Shown here piece after piece: positions 36,548-47,799 of a stretch of 64,000 bases of DNA. Location of the stretch: positions 79,943-143,942 of the forward strand of contig WNNJ02002970.1 of the NCBI GenBank assembly GCA_012934845.2, read 5' to 3'. Within the stretch, counting starts at the first letter, position 1, and each line of letters starts with the position of its first letter. The stretch is from Pomphorhynchus laevis (Eukaryota; Acanthocephala; Palaeacanthocephala; Echinorhynchida; Pomphorhynchidae). The notes below the pieces were generated by a model, which did not search any database, was not told the DNA's origin, and saw only the letters and a program-made list of their open reading frames with translations. The position numbers and the translations under genes are program-made.

Positions 36548-36910
36548 ATGGACGAATCAATTACAGACAGTGCTACTGCCAACACTGCCGGATGGAGTGA
36601 AGCCACAACATGTGAATATTGTTCTTGTAAATTTCCAACACTGGATGATCTACGGTGTCATTACGAAGAACATACAATTGAACTGATTAAAATGTCCGGC
36701 GGTCCTGTTAATCCAGGTGGTATAACACCTAGTCTATTTGTCTGTAGATATTGCGGAGAATGGTACTTCAAACGAAATCATCTAATAGTGCACGAACGAG
36801 AACATACAGGTCGGGCATTTTTCAAATGTGCCCAATGTGGTAAAGCATTTATTAATTCCTCGAAGCTGAAACGACATGAAGCAACACATCTCAGAGCTAT
36901 GATGAAATAA
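36548..36910 (+). CDS. Small three-finger C2H2 zinc-finger protein
   Basis: A single open frame of 120 codons begins with ATG and ends TAA. Three C2H2 fingers are visible: CEYCSCKFPTLDDLRCHYEEH (residues about 22-42), CRYCGEWYFKRNHLIVHEREH (about 66-86) and CAQCGKAFINSSKLKRHEATH (about 94-114). Fingers 2 and 3 are joined by a TGRAFFK linker close to the classic TGEKPF(K) linker, so they probably bind DNA together; finger 1 stands apart after a 23-residue spacer. The N-terminus is acidic and serine/threonine-rich. There is no other effector domain. Codon use is host-like. It could be a complete small gene or the last exon of a larger one, since only 120 residues are seen. The particular orthologue is not recognised. 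Confidence 0.8.
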   Translation: MDESITDSATANTAGWSEATTCEYCSCKFPTLDDLRCHYEEHTIELIKMSGGPVNPGGITPSLFVCRYCGEWYFKRNHLIVHEREHTGRAFFKCAQCGKAFINSSKLKRHEATHLRAMMK

Positions 36911-37289
36911 CTTTATCTAAATATCCTGTTTTAGTAACATACAAATATTATCTAATTTTCTTCATAGTTTAAAATGAACCTTACTGGCATTAACTTACCG
37001 TCTTTACACAATCACATTTTTAATTTCAACATCTATAATTTGAATAGTGCGAGAATAATTCGGTTCTATTTCTTGGTATGATGAAGAGCCATGATGGAAT
37101 GACATCATTAGAGCCATTATGAAATAGCATCGTTAGATCCGTGATTAACTTTATCTAAATATCCTGTTTTAATAACATACATATATTCTCTAATTTTTTA
37201 TAGTTTAAAAGTGAATCTTACCGGCATTAACTTGCAATCTTAAAACAATTATATTTTTTTATTATAAATTGATTGTTTACTCATATTGG
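36911..37289. other. Diverged direct duplication after the zinc-finger gene
   Basis: ACTTTATCTAAATATCCTGTTTTAGTAACATAC... (36910-37020) recurs at about 37147-37255 (ACTTTATCTAAATATCCTGTTTTAATAACATAC, then CCGGCATTAACTTGC). The copies include the 3' flank of the zinc-finger gene. Confidence 0.75.
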
Positions 37290-37487
37290 ATTATTTATTA
37301 GTTGAGAGAGTGAAGTAAAATATTTATTTAATCGAATTTTCAATTACCTACTGCTATCATCAGGAGTAAATGTTACAAAATATTTTAAAAATATTTTGTA
37401 ACATTTACTCCTGAAGATGATAGCAGTAGGCTATTGAAAATTCGATTAAATAAATATTTTACTTCACTCTCTCCACTAATAAATAAT
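37290..37487. repeat. Foldback element of about 200 bp
   Basis: Arms 37290-37386 and 37391-37487 are reverse complements with only a few mismatches and almost no loop. Each arm carries a hammerhead-like motif (CTGAAGATGATAGC, AGTAG, GCTAT, TGAAAATTC) at 37411-37440 plus and 37337-37363 minus. It is probably a head-to-head pair of Penelope-type terminal repeats. Confidence 0.85.
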
Positions 37488-38059
37488 CATATTTTTAATA
37501 TCAAATTATATCTCATTGTTATTATAATTTGAAAAGAGAACCGTAACATTTTTGTAAACACTGATAGATTATAAAAGTCGCAGTTATCAAGACATAAAGC
37601 AGCAACCTTTCTAGGACATAAATATAGTAAATTATACGGATTTTCAATGAAATAAGACATTCAGCTTCAGTAGTCACATCGATATTGTTAACATTAACTT
37701 AAAACAATAAAATATGTATTTCAAAAAATACAGAGAACGATACAAAAAATACGAAGATAACGATAATGATGTATAGCCGATTTATGATTAAATGGTTGAA
37801 TTGCACTCACCTTTGCCAAATCTTTATGATCAATAAACGAACCTGCTGAATTACAGATTGTCAATTTTGATATTAATTTTTGTCGTTTAGTTAATTATTA
37901 TTACTATTATTATTTTGTCGACAGCATTACGAGCACGGCTCAAAGTTGCACACTGTACATTATGAGAGAAACAGAAAAAAGATCAATCCAAATTAAAAAT
38001 AATTCGCCGTTTTAATTGTTTATATACAGCTGAGTTAACAATTCCATGTATTCACAATT

Positions 38060-39300
38060 CGTATTGTCCGAATTGAACGTAGCACATTTTCAAGTCGAGT
38101 GGACTCATCAACCGTTCTGGGATATGAACATTGAGATGCATACAGTAAATGATTGAGAACGAATGCATTTGCAAGTGATTTAAATGATCATTGATTCAGA
38201 AAATGAATCCATGATATTTGACACATACATAATCAGTTTGTCGGCGAGTAGCTAAATCGTTAGCGATCCATATACCAAGATCCTTTACGTATGAAACTAT
38301 GTCGATGAGCTGACCACCTAGATGACATTTTGGCTCTGGAGCATCATTACGTGAAGGTATACGCACGCAAACACACTCCGATACATTAATAGACATGCCG
38401 TTGGTGATGCCCACTTAGAAACACTGTCAATATCTGATTGGATGATAACCATATCTAAATTCGACCTAATTGCTTGCCAAATTTTAAGATCATCCGCATA
38501 CAAAAGTGAATATGAACTCAGCATACCATTTAAATCGCCCACATACATACAGAATAGCAGTGGACCCAATATCGAACCTTGCTAGACGCTAGCATGAACT
38601 AGGTATCGATTATAGAGCATACCATTAACCCTTACTTGATACGAGCGGAATGATATGAAATCAACTACCCCAGCTAATACTAATATGATCGATATTCAAT
38701 GCCTGCATTTTACGAATTAATATATCATGACGAACAAAGTCAAAAGTTTTCGAAAAATCAAAAAATACAAAGTCGACATTGAATTATTCATCTACTGGGT
38801 AGCCCCAACTTTTCTGGGATATCGAAAGATTCGTCACAGTCGAGTGATTTTTCCGGAAGCCATGTTGATTATGGCACAATAACCTATTAGTATCATAGTA
38901 GTTGCTGATTATACGACACAATATTCTCTCCAATATACGGCAAGATACACAAGTCAAGCTCGCAGATTTATAACTTTCCACGGAACATCGATTTCCTTTT
39001 TTGTATAACGGCCTTATGATTGATTATTTCCACACATTCGGAATTCGACCAAGATAGATAAAGCAATAAAGATCCAAAACAAAGAAACGGCGATAACGTC
39101 GGCAAGATTCTTCAGGTATATTGGTGGAAGGAGATCAGGACAAATGGAACCAGATGATTTGAGCTTCTTGCATCCATTGTTATCAACGACGGAACTAATA
39201 CTACCAACGTCACTCTTAAAATTAGGATAGTTGAATAATGATCTAGGATCGCGTACAGGCAGTTTTTCTTTCTTCAAATTTAAATTTTTAGACACTTAAG
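38060..39300 (-). mobile_element. CR1-like LINE, RT region
   Basis: Minus strand. The pieces, in order, are SLFNYPNFKSD and PDLLPPIYLKNLADVI (39295-39014), SASLTCVSCRILER and NQHGFRKNHSTVTNLS (38981-38784), MGPLLFCMYVGDLN with LLYADDLKIWQ (38569-38320), and LGGQLIDIVSYVKDLGIWI (38414-38196). The catalytic YADD is intact, but the frame is split into at least four pieces. It differs from the copy at 7.3-9.3 kb, so the window holds more than one CR1-like subfamily. Confidence 0.85.
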
Positions 39301-39429
39301 ATGTGTGAAGCCATTTCTAATATTTTTAAATGAATTATAGACGATTAGTTATTATTGAGTACAAGACAAAGCTACAAATGGCTGTTCAGTTTGTTCACTG
39401 TTGGTATAAAAAATATAAAATAAAAAATA

Positions 39430-39960
39430 AATTAAGTGTAGATACAATTCTCATCCATGAAGTGCGCTGTGAACTTAATTATGGGGTATCGCATATTCAT
39501 ATATTGTATGAACTCATAAGCTACAGTCATTCCGCCTTTTAGCACAACGAAAATATCGTTTACATACCTGTGCCAAGTTAAAGGCTGGTTGTGGTAGGCT
39601 GCTAAGCTTCTCTCTTTTAAGTCCCCTATAAAGAGTTTAGCCAATGTGGGAGCCAATAAAGAACCCATTGCACATCCCCAAATCTGTTGATATTACCTCC
39701 CGTTAAAGTTAAAATCTGTCGCTACAGCTGCATTCAAAATATCTTTAAAAGTATCAATATTATTGGGATGTGACCATGGACTGGGAACGAACTTAGCTGC
39801 CTGAGTTACTGATTCCTCAATCGGAATATTTGTGAAGAGAGATATAATGTCTAAGGTAAAAACAATATTTACCTTGAAAATGGTTTCGCTTGGATACCGA
39901 AATATTGGTTTTAACAACAATAATGTTTTGTCGGCGGATGCCTTTTCTTCTTTCAACAAT
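39430..39960 (-). mobile_element. Penelope-like element, RT fragment
   Basis: On the minus strand, FTLDIISLFTNIPIEESV (RT block A) is followed by MGSLLAPTLAKLFIGDLKE (block B) and WHRYVNDIFVVLKGG. The usual YVDD box reads YVND here. Block spacing is typical of Penelope-like RTs with the D-x-x-SLFTNIP signature. This is a different family from the AT-rich one. No GIY-YIG is attached. It is broken. Confidence 0.8.
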
Positions 39961-40015
39961 GAGGTATATTATTTATTATCCATCCCTAAAAATTTTCGCG
40001 TAATAAATTTTCAGT

Positions 40016-40640
40016 TTAATTGTATTTTTATAGTAACCTAGTTTAAAATATATCTGTTAAATTATTTAAATGATTTTGAAATATAATATCATTACATATT
40101 GTTGCAATTCTTAAAATTTCATTATTTAATGTATTATATTTTATATTATATGGTATGGATGAATGCTCATGCAAAAATATGTTTCTTGTAAATTAAAATA
40201 TGTTCTATTTATATTATAAATTAAAAAGTTTCAATATATGTTAATTTAATGTTAATATCTAGATATATACCTTATGTATCATTAATATTGATTTTATAAA
40301 GAATAATGCTACCTGGATAAATTTGTTCGCTTATGGAATAACAATTATTAGAGTTAAATACATATATATCATCAATGTATCGAAACATATTTCATATCTT
40401 TATATAATTTAGATTTATTTTTTAAACAGTTATGAACAAACTCATATTCTATAAAGCTTAAAAATAAGTCAGCTATAATTAGATTACTATTGAATGTAAA
40501 AATCAATTACTATTTGATTTATAATTAGATTACTATATTAGATTGGATGGCATTTTTCAACAGTTATGAATAAATTCATATTCTATAAAGCTTAAAAATA
40601 AGTCAGTTATAATTGGGCTAATATTTCCTCCCATTAGAAC
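40016..40640 (-). mobile_element. AT-rich Penelope-like RT element, minus copy
   Basis: The reverse complement matches 720-1860 in pieces: the SFIEYEF block near 40430-40460 and again near 40560-40600, the YIDD region near 40370-40390, and the LRIATICNDI region near 40090-40130. Internal segments are deleted or duplicated. It is broken. It abuts the Penelope-like RT fragment on its left. Confidence 0.7.
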
Positions 40641-40689
40641 ATCTCTTATTTGTCTAAATATAAATGGCCCTATTTATAAATAGGATTAT

Positions 40690-40970
40690 TTGAGCTGGAC
40701 TAGGCGTACGTATGGTTGAAAAGTATCTAAGGAGATCAAATATGATGTTTGTGTGACAGTATCTCAGAAGACAAGAAGACAAGGAACATATTTGTAGAAA
40801 AATATTTAAAATTTCCCATTCGAATAGACTGGGAGATCATCACCTCACTTTAAAGACGCATCCTCGACCAAAGAAAATATCTATTACTATTTTGACCAAA
40901 CGTGATAGCCATGGAATAAGTTCTCAATTCAAATCGTTTCTGTCCAAACAGTTTACTCTCTGAAGAAAAT
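40690..40970 (+). mobile_element. CR1-like LINE, C-terminal fragment
   Basis: The plus-strand peptide LRRSNMMFV, ICRKIFKISHSNRLGDHHLTLKTHPRPKK and FKSFLSKQFTL (split over frames) aligns with the C-terminus of the copy at 7.26-7.84 kb (NVCRKLFELRNSNRLRGHHLTL). It is truncated. Confidence 0.65.
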
Positions 40971-41154
40971 CCTACGAAATGTAGTAGTGGACTGAACTCA
41001 GAATAATAAACTTTGTTTAATTCTCTATTTTGCATTTTTATCCAACGTGTGCGAGTTTCACGCTTTTTTCTTGATGTTGTATTAAAATGTATAAGTATAA
41101 ATTATTGATAGAAACATCCCTATCCAGCATTAAAAAGATAAAAAAATAATTTTC

Positions 41155-41625
41155 CAATATTTTGCCTACTATTTGTAGGCATTTTCAAGGACATCTATAA
41201 TTCAACGAAAAAATACAAAACAGTCAAACAAAAAAATTCAACACTATACCAAATTAAATATATTCGTTTGGTAGAGTTATTATTTAATCGAATGTCGATA
41301 ATCTAAATTCATTCTGATTATTGAGGGCGTTCTTCAATAATGATATTGCAACAACCACGCACGTCAAGCGGTTTCCATTTAGTTTATCTTGATACAACAT
41401 TGTAGTAGCATCGAACACAATTGCGTACCAAGTGCAAATACAATAGTCTGTGACAGTAGACTTTTATATTAATCTTAAAGCTTTTCTATGCTCGCGTATT
41501 CTTGTTTCTAAAGTGCAACCCAACTGGTCAATGCCGCACACATAGCACTATGAGCATCTAACATAAACAGCGCCACCCTTTTCTAAGATGAATTTACGAG
41601 ATGACCTTGTTTGAAAATAGATTCC
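41155..41625 (-). mobile_element. Penelope-like element, GIY-YIG endonuclease end and terminal motif
   Basis: On the minus strand, GAVYVRCS...YVCGIDQLGCTLETRIREHRKALR is the GIY-YIG nuclease region typical of Penelope-like elements (normally GxxYxIxC, Y-x-GQT-x-R-LxxRIxEH). It is followed by STVTD and DATTML. A terminal motif at 41157-41189 (CTTGAAAATGCCTAC, loop, GTAGGCAAAATATT) resembles a hammerhead-like core. The element is broken. Confidence 0.65.
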
Positions 41626-42890
41626 GGTTACTTTTTCAGAAGTAACGACATGAAAAGGTAGACCTGACTTCTAGTAGGAACAAGCCATTTCAGCATACCA
41701 AACTAAAACCATCGTCTAATTACACTATGACGTTTTTGTTAGTTGACCGTGAGACGAAGAAGGAGTTTACCAATCCGTTGAGTACTAAATAATATGCATC
41801 ATCACATTAAGTTTAGCATTTCGCTGCCAATTAATTGGTTTCTTCCATTTTTAGATTGTGAAATGTCCAGCACAGGATATTCATATATATAAAGTACATC
41901 GAAAAACAACAGAAACCTATACTATGGGATATTTTTCATATTTCTAGTACTAAAATGAGAATTTGTCTGGGATTTCTTATAAAGACACTGAGAATTTGTA
42001 GCACGAAATTAATTCGTGAAGAAGAAATTGATCTTAGCTGTTCTTTTTGCCCACGGCTATCCAAACCGGCTTTTGGAAGAGATAAATAGTGTATTAAGCA
42101 ATTGCATGTATTAGTTTTGCACACTCGACTGGTGTGTCATATGTTGTTTAATTGATACGCTAAACGAACACTTCATCCGAATTCACTTGTCATTTGGCAA
42201 CGAAGTTGCGATTTACATTTTTCGTAGAAACTTAAATCACCTCGAGTACACATCAAATTGTTGCCGCACACAGTAATGTGGGTCGAATTTCTTGTTGCAC
42301 AAATTAATGGGCGTAATGAGTGTAAAGCTTTTTGAAATACTGTTTGCCACATTTCAATGAGGAAATCATACAAATGCAGAGATTTGATTTGCAAATAATG
42401 CCAATATATAGCTCAACCTACCTGTTTGATGAAAGGTAATACGGAGTTGAATGAATCAAACATATTTCTTTATGTCAATCACCATCATCGTCTTATGTTT
42501 AGATTTGATTAATATGACTTGTAACCTCCAAGGCGAATCGATGGCATCAATGATGCTTTGTTACAAGTGCTTAGGTCTCTGTTAGAATAAACACTTGGTA
42601 TTCTGGGTTCATCCTACGAGGGGAACCGTAAAGATCCTTATATCACCAGCTAAATATGAACATAACTAAAGCGATTTTATCTTCATAACTGAATATTGTG
42701 AATTCTCCTTAAGTTGAGGTTCATTTCCATGCAACTTCATATTTATAGCAGAATGACAATTCATAAAGGGCATGCTAATAATAACAAAGTTGGGAGAATA
42801 CACTAAGAAGCATTAGTCCCTAGTTAAAACGAGTAGTGCAGGATATCATACTTTTCAATGAGCATTTGTGCATTGATGATCCATACTAAA
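41626..42890. other. Unassigned region, possibly decayed transposon
   Basis: Minus-strand frames at 41936-42124 and 42173-42394 contain several cysteines, but I recognise no domain. Composition is slightly less AT-rich than the surroundings, which suggests foreign origin. No function is assigned. Confidence 0.35.
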
Positions 42891-42894
42891 AAAA

Positions 42895-44945
42895 GATTTA
42901 TTTTTTAACGTGGCAAATGCGTGCCAGCACACGCTTACATGACCACAACAAAACAAAAATGGAAATCATGTGTCGAGGTGTGAACGAAGGAGGTGTTTGA
43001 ATGTGATAAAGGAGGGAGCGCGGCAGACGTCGGAGGGAGTTGATTCCAGGCGAGTGAGGCGGCGACGAGGAAGGATCGAAGACCGTAGTTGTTGGAGTAA
43101 TTGGGAACGTGGAGTACGAGGGTATTACGGGAACGCAGCGATAGCGAGGTGGGTCGAGTGTCGTCTAATAAAAGGAAGTTGATGAACGATGGGGATCCGA
43201 TAGCGATAAGACGAAAGTTTACGAGAAGGCGGAGTTGGATACGGATGTGGATGGTGGGCCAGGATAGTTGGGCAAAATATGTGGATGTATGGTTGAAGCG
43301 ACGGCGACGAAAGAGCATTCAAACAGCGGTGTTGATAATTCGTTGTAGGGGTAGGATCATGGGTTTTGAAGAATTTGCGAAAAGGCTGAGGCAATAATCG
43401 ATTTTAGGGAAAAAAGCGATGAAAGATGAGACATACAAGAACGGAAGTCGATACGGGGGCGGATACGGCGGATGCCACGGAGAATTAAGTTAGACAAGCG
43501 GACCTTGTCACGGACGAAGAGTTTAAGGGAAAGGTTATCATCGAAATGGAAGCCTATGAAAGTGAGATTGTGTACTATGGGGATTATCTATGAGGCAAAA
43601 GATACAGTGGGAGGAAATATGTTTGGTTTACGGGTGAGGATCCACATTATTTTTGACTTGTCGGGGTTTAGAACGAGATGGAGATTAGAGAGACGTTCGT
43701 AGATAAAAGAAAGACAGGTGGATTCAGAAATGTTGATATCGTGTATGCGATGTGCGGGTGCATGATCATAGATAAGAATGTCATCGGCGTATTGCATGAC
43801 GTTAGAGGAGAAAGGTTTGATAAACGGAGAGAGATCGCCAAACAGAAGAGAGAAAAGCAACGGACCTAGGACTGAACCTTGTGGGACCCCGCAAAAAAAT
43901 AGGGATGGGAGCGGATGATGATGAATTAGAACAGACGCGAAAGGAACGGTCGGATAGATATGAGGCAAACCATGCTACGGAGGAAGAAGAAAAGCCGTAA
44001 TCATAACGAAGGCGAGAAAGAAGTACGGAGTGTGGTCGACAATGTCGAACGCAGAGGAGAGGTCGAGAGAGATGAGAACACTATATAGAGCCATGTCTCT
44101 GGAAATGAGTAAGTCGTTGTAAACTTTCATGCAGGCAATTTCTGTGGAGTGATTAGAGCGGAAAGCGGATTGGAAAGTAGGGTACAGATTGGATAAGGAG
44201 AGATAAGCGTTTATCGGTATTAAGATGATGCGTTCTAAGAGCTTAGAAAGAGTAGGGAGTAGTGAAATGGGGCTATAGCTAGAAAGAAGGGATGGGTCTA
44301 GCTATTGTTTCTTTAGGAGGGGACAAACAATTGCAGATTTCCAGTGTAAAGGGAAGTTACGACTGCGGATGGACGAGTTAAACAAGGTTGTGAGAAAAGG
44401 GGATATCAATGAGCATATGGATTTAAGTATTATGGGTAGGCAGGGGATCGGCATGTGAGGTTTTGCTGGGCAAAAACATGAGAACAGATGAGACTTCGGA
44501 AGGTGAGACAGGTAGAAGATGAAAGAGTTCCGGAAGGATGATGCGAAGTGGGATAGAGTGGATGGGATGAAGACAGGGGTGTGAGTGAGCAACGTGGATA
44601 CTTTGGTGTGGAGAAATGACGAATAATCATTTGCATCGATGTTGCACGGCGAAGAGGAGCGAGCAAGGATTGAGTTAAAAGTATGCTGTAGAGTCATGGA
44701 GTTGAATAGGTGATGATTTTATGCTGCCAGAAGGATTTGCATTTTGTCCGTAGTAGGTTGAGATGAGACCGGCGATGAGCAAGATAGGTATCACGGAAAG
44801 AGGGAGTGATCGAGCGGAAATCACGTTTGAGAGAGCGGTGATATACTTGAAAAGCATGACGGAGTCGACGCTTTGAGAGTAATCATTGGATATCAAACCA
44901 CAGGGCACGGTGCAAGCGACGGTGTGGGTGTTATACTAAACATTA
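42895..44945 (-). mobile_element. L2/CR1-type LINE, ORF2 RT and C-terminus
   Basis: Minus strand. From about 44700 a peptide with NFPLHWKSAIVCPLLKK leads into the RT blocks LLERIILIP, QSAFRSNHSTEIACMKV and ISLDLSSAFDIVDH (about 44250-44040). Next come GVPQGSVLGPLLFSLLFGDL and QYADDILIYD with the catalytic DD intact (43968-43588). NLHLVLNPDKSKIMW follows, then the C-terminal block GLRSFLVAASLAWNQLPP (about 43000). The HSTE / SAAFD / QGSVLGPLLF set is that of L2/CR1-type LINEs. It is clearly more GC-rich than the host DNA, so it is a relatively recent insertion; still, several frame breaks make it inactive. No EN domain is seen, so it is 5'-truncated. Confidence 0.85.
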
Positions 44946-46698
44946 TACCAGTCGATTTCTCGATAAGTTGACAGGCCTTTATTACGTCACTTCGGATTTA
45001 GATTAACAGCATTGTCATTATATAACAATACATGACAAACACGACCATTATGTGATTTCATAATGTTGAAGGTTAGCTAAACTTTTGTTTATGGCCGTAA
45101 CTGATAAGATTATAGCTATAATGTCCAATGATATTGTATGTTTTTACCTTCAAATTTCGCGTAGTGACCCTGTTTATTACATTTCTGCAACGTACATTAC
45201 GTCCCATAATATTGTATGCTTTTACCGGCCGTAAGCGTCACCATTAAGCGTCACCGGCCGTAAGCGTAATTACCCTGTTTATTACATTTTCTGCAGGTAG
45301 ATCGTGAATGAATTTCACGTGATTTCAAATTTCAGCAAAAGTAACATTGTTGATGATTTTGGATTGTATCACAGTAAATGTCGACGGTCTTGACTTCGCT
45401 ATCATCATATGATTAATACACGTCAATTTTGTTAATTGCGGTTATTTATCTGACGTTTAGTACAATGAGTTACGGGAATGCTTTACAAATGATATCTTCT
45501 GATAGGAACACACAATCACACATGCGAGTTTGTATGCGTCGTATTTGTTAAAAGCTTGACTCTAATAATCGCTAACAATTAGTTTTTGAAGTGACCCTGT
45601 CCATGCACGTATCACGTAAAAAGAAATCACTATGTACTGCTGATGTCCATCCTGATCTGTATTTTAAATTTTTAAATATCCAGGAACAATCAGGTATTGA
45701 TTGTACCTGATTGTACCTGACAAAAAAAGGAATCAAATAAATAAAGTTTCTTGTCGATTTATACATTGATGCTGGAATCAAAATCGTTGCGTATACTTGT
45801 TCATGTATCATTTCCATGGAAGTACCATTTGATCAAAATTATCCAGTATGTTTAAACGTAAGATCTTAGAAGCGTTTTATATTAACAAACTAAAGGATAA
45901 CTTAATGGTTGGTAATAAAGCTGACTTTATTTTTAAATTAATATAAACGAAATCCTTTGATTATAAAACATTTTTTAACTTGAAATTTGATAATTACTTC
46001 GTTTTTAATTTGTTTTGTTCCAAATTAAATGATATAAATTATATATTCTTTTTGCAATTTAACTACTAGCATCTCCAGAAATTAGAATACATATCATCCG
46101 TTGTTTCCATCTAGACATTACATAAGTGATGTGAGCGGTAAGTAAATTATTTAATTATTTATCCCACTTGGATGCACCCACAGAAAGTTATAAAAAATTT
46201 AATTTTCAATTATTTACACGCATGACTTGCAACAAAATAAGGCGATTTTTTGATACTTATATTCGTATGCGTAGTGTCCTATCATTCTCAAGTCCTCCCA
46301 AAATTAAAATCAAGTTAAATTTTAATTAGTTTTTTAAATTACAAAAACAAAAGTATATTTTTTGATACCAAGTAAAAATAAGTTATTAAGAGTTCAATAA
46401 TTTGATTGCTTCTGCTATCGTCGCTAGGAATCAAAGCAGAAAAATTTGGTGTCGAAATTTCTAATGTATTCACTCTATAAATATAATTGTGTCTTACAGA
46501 CAAAAACCTTATATAAGAACTAGAATTATAGATACTTATATTGATACCCAACATAACAGGGGGTCAAATACATGCCACTGGCGTATTTCTTTCAATAAAA
46601 ACACTTAATACTTAAAATTCATTTTTTATTATATTTTTGTTTATTTATATATTGTAAATTTAATATTTTAAATTTAATGTTCAATTTAACATTATATT
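44946..46698. other. Intergenic DNA with small direct repeats
   Basis: Around 45225-45285 ACCGGCCGTAAGCGT and CATTAAGCGTCACC repeat. CCTGTTTATTACATTT occurs at about 45170 and 45280. Another duplicated stretch, GATTGTACCTGA, lies at 45698-45720. No gene is recognised. Confidence 0.45.
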
Positions 46699-47015
46699 TT
46701 TTATGAATACCTCAAAACGAGAGTGATACCAATCCGCGTGAATTTTGTTAGTCATTTTAGCCAGACACGGAAGAACAACGAAAAACACTGCTAGATGATG
46801 ACTCTTCAGTGTCTGTTCCCTCCCACTGCTGGATGCAGAGGAGGATTGATAGCCCTCCTCTGCATCCAGCAGTGGGAGGGAACCGGCACTGAATAGTCAC
46901 AGTGATGACAAAACGGCATCTAGCAGTGTTTTTCGTTGTTCTTCCGCGTCTGGTTAAAATAACTAACAAAATTCACTCGGATTGGTATCATTCTCGTTTT
47001 GAGATATTCATAAAA
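46699..47015. repeat. Long foldback repeat
   Basis: Arms at about 46699-46844 and 46854-47015 are reverse complements with scattered mismatches around a 9-bp loop. The inner end is TGCAGAGGAGG / CCTCCTCTGCA. The outer ends are AAACGAGAGTGATACC / GGTATCATTCTCGTTTT. A third, single-arm copy lies at 47183-47295. It is probably the terminal region of a transposon with long inverted ends; no transposase was found. Confidence 0.8.
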
Positions 47016-47182
47016 ATAAGTTATCCGATACACAAGATACCTTGCACTGACATTTGCCAGTGCTTTAGCTCTAATGATCCTATTTGGTGAAGCGGTAGTG
47101 CTGGTTCAGCACTCAATGATGATGCCACTAGAGGTTTTCTAGCGCATCATTCACATGATTCTTTGATAGAGCCGTCTGCTAG

Positions 47183-47295
47183 TCCTCCTCTGCATCCAGC
47201 AGTGGGAGGGAACTGGCACTGAAGAGTCATAGTGATGACGAAACGGCATATAGCACTGTTTTTCGTTGTTCCGTGACTGGCTAAAATGACTAATG
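47183..47295 (+). repeat. Single-arm copy of the 46.7-kb foldback
   Basis: From CCTCCTCTGCATCCAGCAG to GCTAAAATGACTAA this matches the right arm of the foldback element, in the same orientation, with a few differences. Confidence 0.8.
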
Positions 47296-47799
47296 TTTAT
47301 ATATATAATAAACAGTATTTATTCTATTATATTATTGCGAATAAGTATTATATGAATTATCTTCATGCTAATAAAGTTATCAAATATGGCTTTGCTCATT
47401 AAGGATGTGGTTATAATTTTAGTCTGTTCGTAACTATATTGATACAGAAAGTCGGCAATGATCGTGGACTATGTATTTGCTGGTACATGAATGTTCTATT
47501 ATATATAATTGTAATTGCTGATATCAAAATATAATTTTGAGACATTATTTCGGGACTTAAATATGGAGCGTAATTACTTGTAATTTATTAAAATTAAAAA
47601 GTACCATGTATTAAAATAATACATGAGCTTACAATATAAATTCGCGATACAAAAGGGCAACAGAATGAGGTGAAACAAAACAAGTGATAGACAAATATCA
47701 AAACAAAAACAAGCTACAATCCAAAATACTATTGAAAATAATTTTGTTAGGAGAAAACGAGGAACTATTCAAAGAATAAAGAAAGATAACTGAAAATAA

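Noticed and set aside
39430-41625. A single Penelope-like element joining the RT at 39.4-40.0 kb with the GIY-YIG at 41.2-41.6 kb
   Set aside because: On the minus strand the GIY-YIG part would precede the RT, which is the wrong order, and other elements lie between; they are treated as separate fragments.
42970-43869. Several plus-strand frames with arginine-rich peptides
   Set aside because: They are antisense shadows of the L2/CR1-type LINE on the minus strand, whose RT motifs are clear.
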